From assembly GCA_903824965.1 (NCBI GenBank), contig CAIJYR010000094.1:1-36829 (forward strand): DNA of 36,829 bases, in the 5' to 3' direction. The notes beneath the pieces were generated by a model. The model did no database searches. It worked only from the letters and a program-made list of their open reading frames with translations, and was not told where the DNA came from. The DNA comes from an uncultured Thiotrichales bacterium. Its GTDB lineage: Bacteria > Pseudomonadota > Gammaproteobacteria > CAIRSR01. Every line of letters starts with the position of its first letter. Positions within the stretch are counted from its first letter, which is position 1. Below are positions 33,395 to 36,829 of this stretch, one piece after another. A program made the position numbers and the translations under genes.

Positions 33395-34669
33395 TCATTT
33401 GAACCAGAGCAAAATGGTGTCTATCAAGCGACGCCACCAGCTCCCTTGTGGGACTTCTGCGAGGGCGACCAAAGGATAATCCTGTACCTTGCCATCGGGT
33501 AGTGTGATGTGGGCGGTACCAATCGTTTGCCCTTCTGCCACGGGCGCGATGATGTGGTTTTGCAATTCAAAAGACGTGGCCACGTTTTTGTACATCCCTC
33601 GTGGAACCGTCACGTAGACGTCATCCGCCACACCTGCGGACAGGGCAGGTTGCGCACCCTTCCAAACCCGTGCAGTGGTCATGGATTGTTGTCCCACGTA
33701 GACTCTGTGGGTATCCCAAAAGCGAAATCCGTAGTCGAGCAGGGATTGGGCTTCCCGGGCACGGGCGGCGGGAGAGTCCGCGTGCAGCACCACGGAAATG
33801 AGCCGCATGTCTTCGTGTTTTGCAGAAGAGACCAGACAATAGCCAGCTCGATCGGTAAAACCTGTTTTGATACCATCGACTGCACTGTCGCGATTGAGCA
33901 ATACATCGCGGTTGTGCTGTACGATGCCATGAAAAGTAAACTCCTTGGTTGAAAACCATTTGTATTCCTCAGGAAAGCGTTGGATGAGCGCCTTGGAAAG
34001 AATGGCCAAATCCCGCGCAGTGGAATGGTGATTTTCAATCGGAAGACCTGTCGCATTCTCAAAGTGAGAATTGGTCATTCCGAGCTGGTCGGCATTGTGG
34101 TTCATGAGATCCGTAAATGCCTGCTCCGTACCTGCGACATACTCCGCCAAAGCAACACTCGCATCGTTGCCCGATTGGACGATCATCCCCAAGATCACCG
34201 TTTCCACCGGAATTTGGCTGCCAAGATCCAAGAAAGTACGTGAACCACCCGTCTTCCATGCACGTTCGCTGACCAGCACGTTGTCCGTGAGGCTTTTTTC
34301 CCCCGAATGGATGGCATCAAAGACGGTATAAGCCGTCATGATTTTGGTCAAACTGGCTGGTTCCAAGCGGACGTCGGCGTTGTTCTCGGCAAAGACCTGG
34401 CCCGTATAAGCATCCATTAAAATCCACGCACCGGCGGCGATAACGGGTGGCGCGGGAATGACCGGAACTTTTGGAATCGGTGTCGGCGCGGGTGTCCCTG
34501 CCTTTGTTTTGACAGGGTGATCCTTGGGCACTGTGCTTGTTGTTGAGGCCATCGTGGCCGTTGTTGCAGGGGGCTGTACGGGTGCTGGTGGATTGGCCGC
34601 AACAGCCGTTGCCATCCCTGCGATAAGCATGACATAAAGAGTATATTGGCTGAATCTGTGCACGGTCAC
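33395..34669 (-). CDS. D-alanyl-D-alanine carboxypeptidase (PBP5/6 family)
   Basis: A 424-aa serine peptidase trimming peptidoglycan stem peptides. Numbering from the GTG at 34669, the three active-site motifs are SLTK (106-109), SGN (166-168) and KTG (268-270). A signal peptide (YTLYVMLIAGMATAVA) and an unusual Pro/Thr/Lys-rich linker of about 55 residues precede the domain. The C-terminal PBP5-type beta domain and an amphipathic anchor (WWRRLIDTILLWFK) end the protein, as in DacA/DacC. The start is uncertain: GTG at 34669 or 34663 gives the best signal peptide, while an ATG at 34729 would overlap rlpA by 32 bases. It lies directly after rlpA, a common gammaproteobacterial order. Confidence 0.93.
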   Translation of the reverse strand: MTVHRFSQYTLYVMLIAGMATAVAANPPAPVQPPATTATMASTTSTVPKDHPVKTKAGTPAPTPIPKVPVIPAPPVIAAGAWILMDAYTGQVFAENNADVRLEPASLTKIMTAYTVFDAIHSGEKSLTDNVLVSERAWKTGGSRTFLDLGSQIPVETVILGMIVQSGNDASVALAEYVAGTEQAFTDLMNHNADQLGMTNSHFENATGLPIENHHSTARDLAILSKALIQRFPEEYKWFSTKEFTFHGIVQHNRDVLLNRDSAVDGIKTGFTDRAGYCLVSSAKHEDMRLISVVLHADSPAARAREAQSLLDYGFRFWDTHRVYVGQQSMTTARVWKGAQPALSAGVADDVYVTVPRGMYKNVATSFELQNHIIAPVAEGQTIGTAHITLPDGKVQDYPLVALAEVPQGSWWRRLIDTILLWFK

Positions 34670-34697
34670 GGTTCGATACTCGTTGGGATGTGAGGGA

Positions 34698-35651
34698 TTA
34701 GTCGACGACAATGCGTGGATCGCGTACACCCAGTTGGTTCAAAGGCTCTATGAGGCGATCGGCACTTTCTACACTGTCCAGCGGCCCAAAGCGAAGGCGA
34801 TAGAGAGTCTGTTGTGCAGTTTGTACAACGCTGATGGTGCAATGGACTGCAAGGGTACCCATCAATTGTTGGCGAAGCCTTTCGGCATTGTTGCGATCGG
34901 CAAAGGCTCCCACCTGTACATAGAGGACATGGGACAAAATACGTTTGGGGGTCGAGGGGATCTCGGCATCGCTCTGCACCCCATTGCCCGCCCTTCGTGC
35001 CTGCGTTACGGGTACCTCAACCTCGGTCTGCGCCACGTTGCCTCCCCTACGTGCTGCCTCGACGAGCAGCGTGGCACCGCTTGGCCAACTGGAGGGATTT
35101 GCAGGATCCAGTGCTTGCACTTCCACCAAGGCGGTACCAGGCCCCTCAAGTCCAAGCCTCTTGGCACCCGCATAGGATAGATCAATCAGCCTACTTTTCT
35201 CGAACGGTCCACGATCATTCACCCGCAGAACGGCCGCATGCCTGTTTTCGAGGTTCGTCACGTAGAGGTAGGTCGGCAAGGGAAGGGTGGTGTGCGCCGC
35301 CGTCATGCCGTACATGTCATACGGCTCCCTGTTGGAAGTGAGTTTGCCGTGAAAACCAGGCCCATACCAGGACGCTACGCCGCGTTCATGGTACCCTTGT
35401 GCACTCGTCATGACGTAGTAGCGGCGGCCCTTCACATCGTACAAAGGTGGATTGCCATATTTGCTGCGTGGCTCGACCGTAGGAATCGCATCGCGAAATC
35501 CTGAAGAGGGGGACGTAGGTGTCAGTACCGGGGAAGGCACGGAACTACAACCCGCCACGAAGACCACCGCCACGAAGACCAGCACTACACCGCACAACCG
35601 CCACCAACGCCTGACTGGTTGCTCTGTGCTAGCATTGTAATCCATGCGCAT
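34698..35651 (-). CDS. rlpA: septal-ring lytic transglycosylase-like lipoprotein RlpA
   Basis: A 317-aa outer-membrane lipoprotein from the ATG at 35651 (or MDYN at 35645). A membrane segment ends in the lipobox FVAGC with Cys35. The double-psi beta-barrel domain has ERGVASWYGPGFHGKLTSNREPYDM, AAHTTLPLPTYLYVTNLEN and VNDRGPFEKSRLIDLSYAGAKRLGL. The C-terminus is a SPOR domain (HVLYVQVGAFADRNNAERLRQQL) that binds septal glycan strands lacking stem peptides. RlpA cleaves or organises such naked glycan during division. The catalytic and binding motifs look complete. It stands 76 bases after the methyltransferase stop and just before the carboxypeptidase gene. Confidence 0.93.
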   Translation of the reverse strand: MRMDYNASTEQPVRRWWRLCGVVLVFVAVVFVAGCSSVPSPVLTPTSPSSGFRDAIPTVEPRSKYGNPPLYDVKGRRYYVMTSAQGYHERGVASWYGPGFHGKLTSNREPYDMYGMTAAHTTLPLPTYLYVTNLENRHAAVLRVNDRGPFEKSRLIDLSYAGAKRLGLEGPGTALVEVQALDPANPSSWPSGATLLVEAARRGGNVAQTEVEVPVTQARRAGNGVQSDAEIPSTPKRILSHVLYVQVGAFADRNNAERLRQQLMGTLAVHCTISVVQTAQQTLYRLRFGPLDSVESADRLIEPLNQLGVRDPRIVVD

Positions 35652-35719
35652 ACCGTTGATTGTCACTGCGATCTGGTGAATATACCAGAATCGTCCTGCA
35701 AGGGTGACAAAATCACAAG

Positions 35720-35739
35720 CCCCGCCTTTAGGCGTGGGG
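35720..35739 (-). terminator. hairpin overlapping the methyltransferase stop codon
   Basis: CCCC-GCC (35720-35726) pairs with GGC-GT-GGGG (35731-35739) with a 2-base bulge and a TTTA loop; the TAA stop (35728-35730) falls in the loop. On the minus strand it is followed by GCTTGTGATTTTGTC, a modest T-tract. It could be an intrinsic terminator for the methyltransferase gene. Its CCCCACGCCTAAAGGC sequence also resembles hairpins at IS200/IS605 right ends. Confidence 0.45.
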
Positions 35740-36522
35740 TTCTTGACCGCCAGCACTTTGAAACACAAGCTGCGGCCGAGGATCCAGCGGTACGCTACGG
35801 ACTTTGGTGCGTAGGACAAAACCGAACCTTTCCATCGTGCGACGGATAACCGCCTCTTTCAGGTGTGGCCCACTGTCGAGTGCAACAAAACCGTGTGGTT
35901 TCACAACCCGCCGCAACTCCGCAGCAAGAGAGGTAAAGCCCTCTGCACTCAGGTGATGACCCACAATGCCACTCGAATTGACATAGTCCACAGTATGATC
36001 CGCAAGAAGCGTACCTGAGGCATCGTGAAAGGGTTCCAGCACGCTGCCTACCACAAACTCCACGATCGGTTGTTTTCCTGAGGCTGTGCAAAAATCCCCT
36101 GCTTCCACCGAACGACGTGCCTGGCGGATGAGATCCTCTGAGAAATCCATCCCGAGGATGCGCCACGTGGGCATCCCATGCCAAGCCAGGATGCGCGTCG
36201 AACTGCCGGGGCCACAACCAAGATCGAGGACGAGTGCTGCCTCCTCCGGAACACGTTTTCGCAACGCCATTGGAATCTGACGCCAGTTGAGCCACTCCTG
36301 TGCACCGTTAATGACCTCAAACGTATCCTGCCCCATGCCATCATAGGCGCGACGCACAAAGTCTCTTTCCTGTCCACGGAAGCGGTAGCCACCCAGGGTC
36401 TCTACTTGGAACTGCCGCCACTTCAAGACCACAAGGCGGGTCAAAGGAGGAAATCGGTCATGGGGCGATTTTCTCTTCCAATGGTTCGCAAACGTGCGGG
36501 AAGAGATTTCTTTTAGTGTCAT
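35728..36522 (-). CDS. class I SAM-dependent methyltransferase
   Basis: A 264-aa protein with a Rossmann methyltransferase core: motif I LVLDLGCGPGSSTRIL, motif II region RILGMDFSEDLIRQARR, motif III VEFVVGSVLEPF, and the later VDYVNSSGIVGHHLSAEG and VVKPHGFVALDSG. The substrate is not evident; the N-terminal 95 residues are basic and helical, with no membrane segment. GGGGA lies about ten bases before the ATG at 36522. The last codons and stop are built into a hairpin. It stands upstream of rlpA in the same direction but is probably a separate unit. Confidence 0.88.
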   Translation of the reverse strand: MTLKEISSRTFANHWKRKSPHDRFPPLTRLVVLKWRQFQVETLGGYRFRGQERDFVRRAYDGMGQDTFEVINGAQEWLNWRQIPMALRKRVPEEAALVLDLGCGPGSSTRILAWHGMPTWRILGMDFSEDLIRQARRSVEAGDFCTASGKQPIVEFVVGSVLEPFHDASGTLLADHTVDYVNSSGIVGHHLSAEGFTSLAAELRRVVKPHGFVALDSGPHLKEAVIRRTMERFGFVLRTKVRSVPLDPRPQLVFQSAGGQEPHA

Positions 36523-36706
36523 GCGAAATAGATCCCCTAGGTTCTGTTAGATCTGCGCTTCTTTCAGACATCCGACCACCGATAGGTCGATGGGTGGTCA
36601 ACTGATCGTGCAAATATACCCTGAAGGAGCGCAGGGGGTGCGTAGCGTAAGCGGAGCAAAGTGCGCGAGGGCATTCCTAATAGCCGCTGCCGTTGGGGTT
36701 CAGCCT
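36523..36706. other. intergenic region with a hairpin and short repeated motifs
   Basis: GACCACC (36574-36580) and GGTGGTC (36593-36599) form a 7-bp stem with a 12-base loop about 50 bases upstream of the methyltransferase start. Further right, GGAGCGCAGG...GTGCG...GAGGGC (about 36625-36675) loosely repeats the pattern GGAGC...AGTGCG...GAGCC in the adjoining 123-bp repeat, suggesting one composite repeat. No gene is seen. Confidence 0.5.
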
Positions 36707-36829
36707 ACGAGGAGCACATGGAGCGAAGCGTAGTGCGACGAGCCCCGCGTAGCCGTGAGGGCCGTACGTTTTGTCGATGTCCGCAGCCGTATCGCGGGCT
36801 GAGACAAAACGTAAGGCAACCGAGCACGG
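36707..36829. repeat. 123-bp repeat, right arm (inverted copy of 16-138)
   Basis: The reverse complement of 16-138 over the full 123 bases as read by eye. It runs to the last base of the window, so its true right boundary is unseen. The same internal ACGTTTTGTC/GACAAAACGT hairpin is present. Confidence 0.85.

Overview
This window reads as chromosomal DNA of a Gram-negative proteobacterium, probably gammaproteobacterial or close to it. The evidence is outer-membrane machinery (three TolC-type channels, a two-partner-secretion translocator, the lipoprotein RlpA), a UbiV-type peptidase-U32 protein (O2-independent ubiquinone synthesis, known from proteobacteria), and an RlpA/D-Ala-D-Ala carboxypeptidase gene pair. 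I cannot name the genus. No rRNA, tRNA or CRISPR array was recognised.

Layout. (1) 1-1730: a 123-bp repeat arm, a decayed IS3-family element (orfA intact, orfB frameshifted and truncated) and a DUF4238 protein gene. (2) 1819-22729, all on the minus strand: a large export locus. In transcription order it holds a sigma-54-type activator without receiver domain, a parvulin-like prolyl isomerase, an HlyD membrane-fusion protein, a C39-peptidase ABC exporter with two N-terminal cyclic-nucleotide-binding domains, a structured RNA leader, an FHA-domain membrane protein, three tandem translationally coupled TolC paralogues, a divergent ATP-grasp protein, an FGE-fold protein lacking the catalytic cysteines, a TpsB/ShlB-type translocator and a secreted protein with two Ig-like repeats and two DUF1566 domains. 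(3) 22881-29301, plus strand: a STAND NTPase with TPRs, a second copy of the RNA leader, a 55-aa secreted histidine-rich peptide and a 1345-aa single-module NRPS-like membrane protein of the Pls/PosA type. (4) 29345-36522: ordinary cell-envelope, redox and metabolic genes (ubiV, VKOR/thioredoxin fusion, thioredoxin, adk, pentapeptide-repeat protein, D,D-carboxypeptidase, rlpA, a methyltransferase). (5) 36523-36829: intergenic DNA ending in an inverted copy of the left-edge repeat.

How it may work together (inference). ABC exporter, HlyD and TolC can form a trans-envelope type I/bacteriocin-like channel whose C39 domain (Cys328, His401, Asp417) would remove a double-glycine-type leader. The prolyl isomerase and ATP-grasp protein would act on the exported peptide or protein before export. 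FHA, cNMP and sigma-54 modules suggest several layers of control. No convincing leader-peptide substrate was found in the window.

The most unusual observations are: (a) two copies of an 80-88-nt structured element placed directly before two unrelated start codons, each pairing its Shine-Dalgarno GGAG into a stem, with a covarying inner hairpin; (b) three consecutive, different TolC genes serving one exporter; (c) the His-rich peptide behind one copy of the leader; and (d) the ATP-grasp/C39 combination, which suggests an undescribed modified-peptide pathway.
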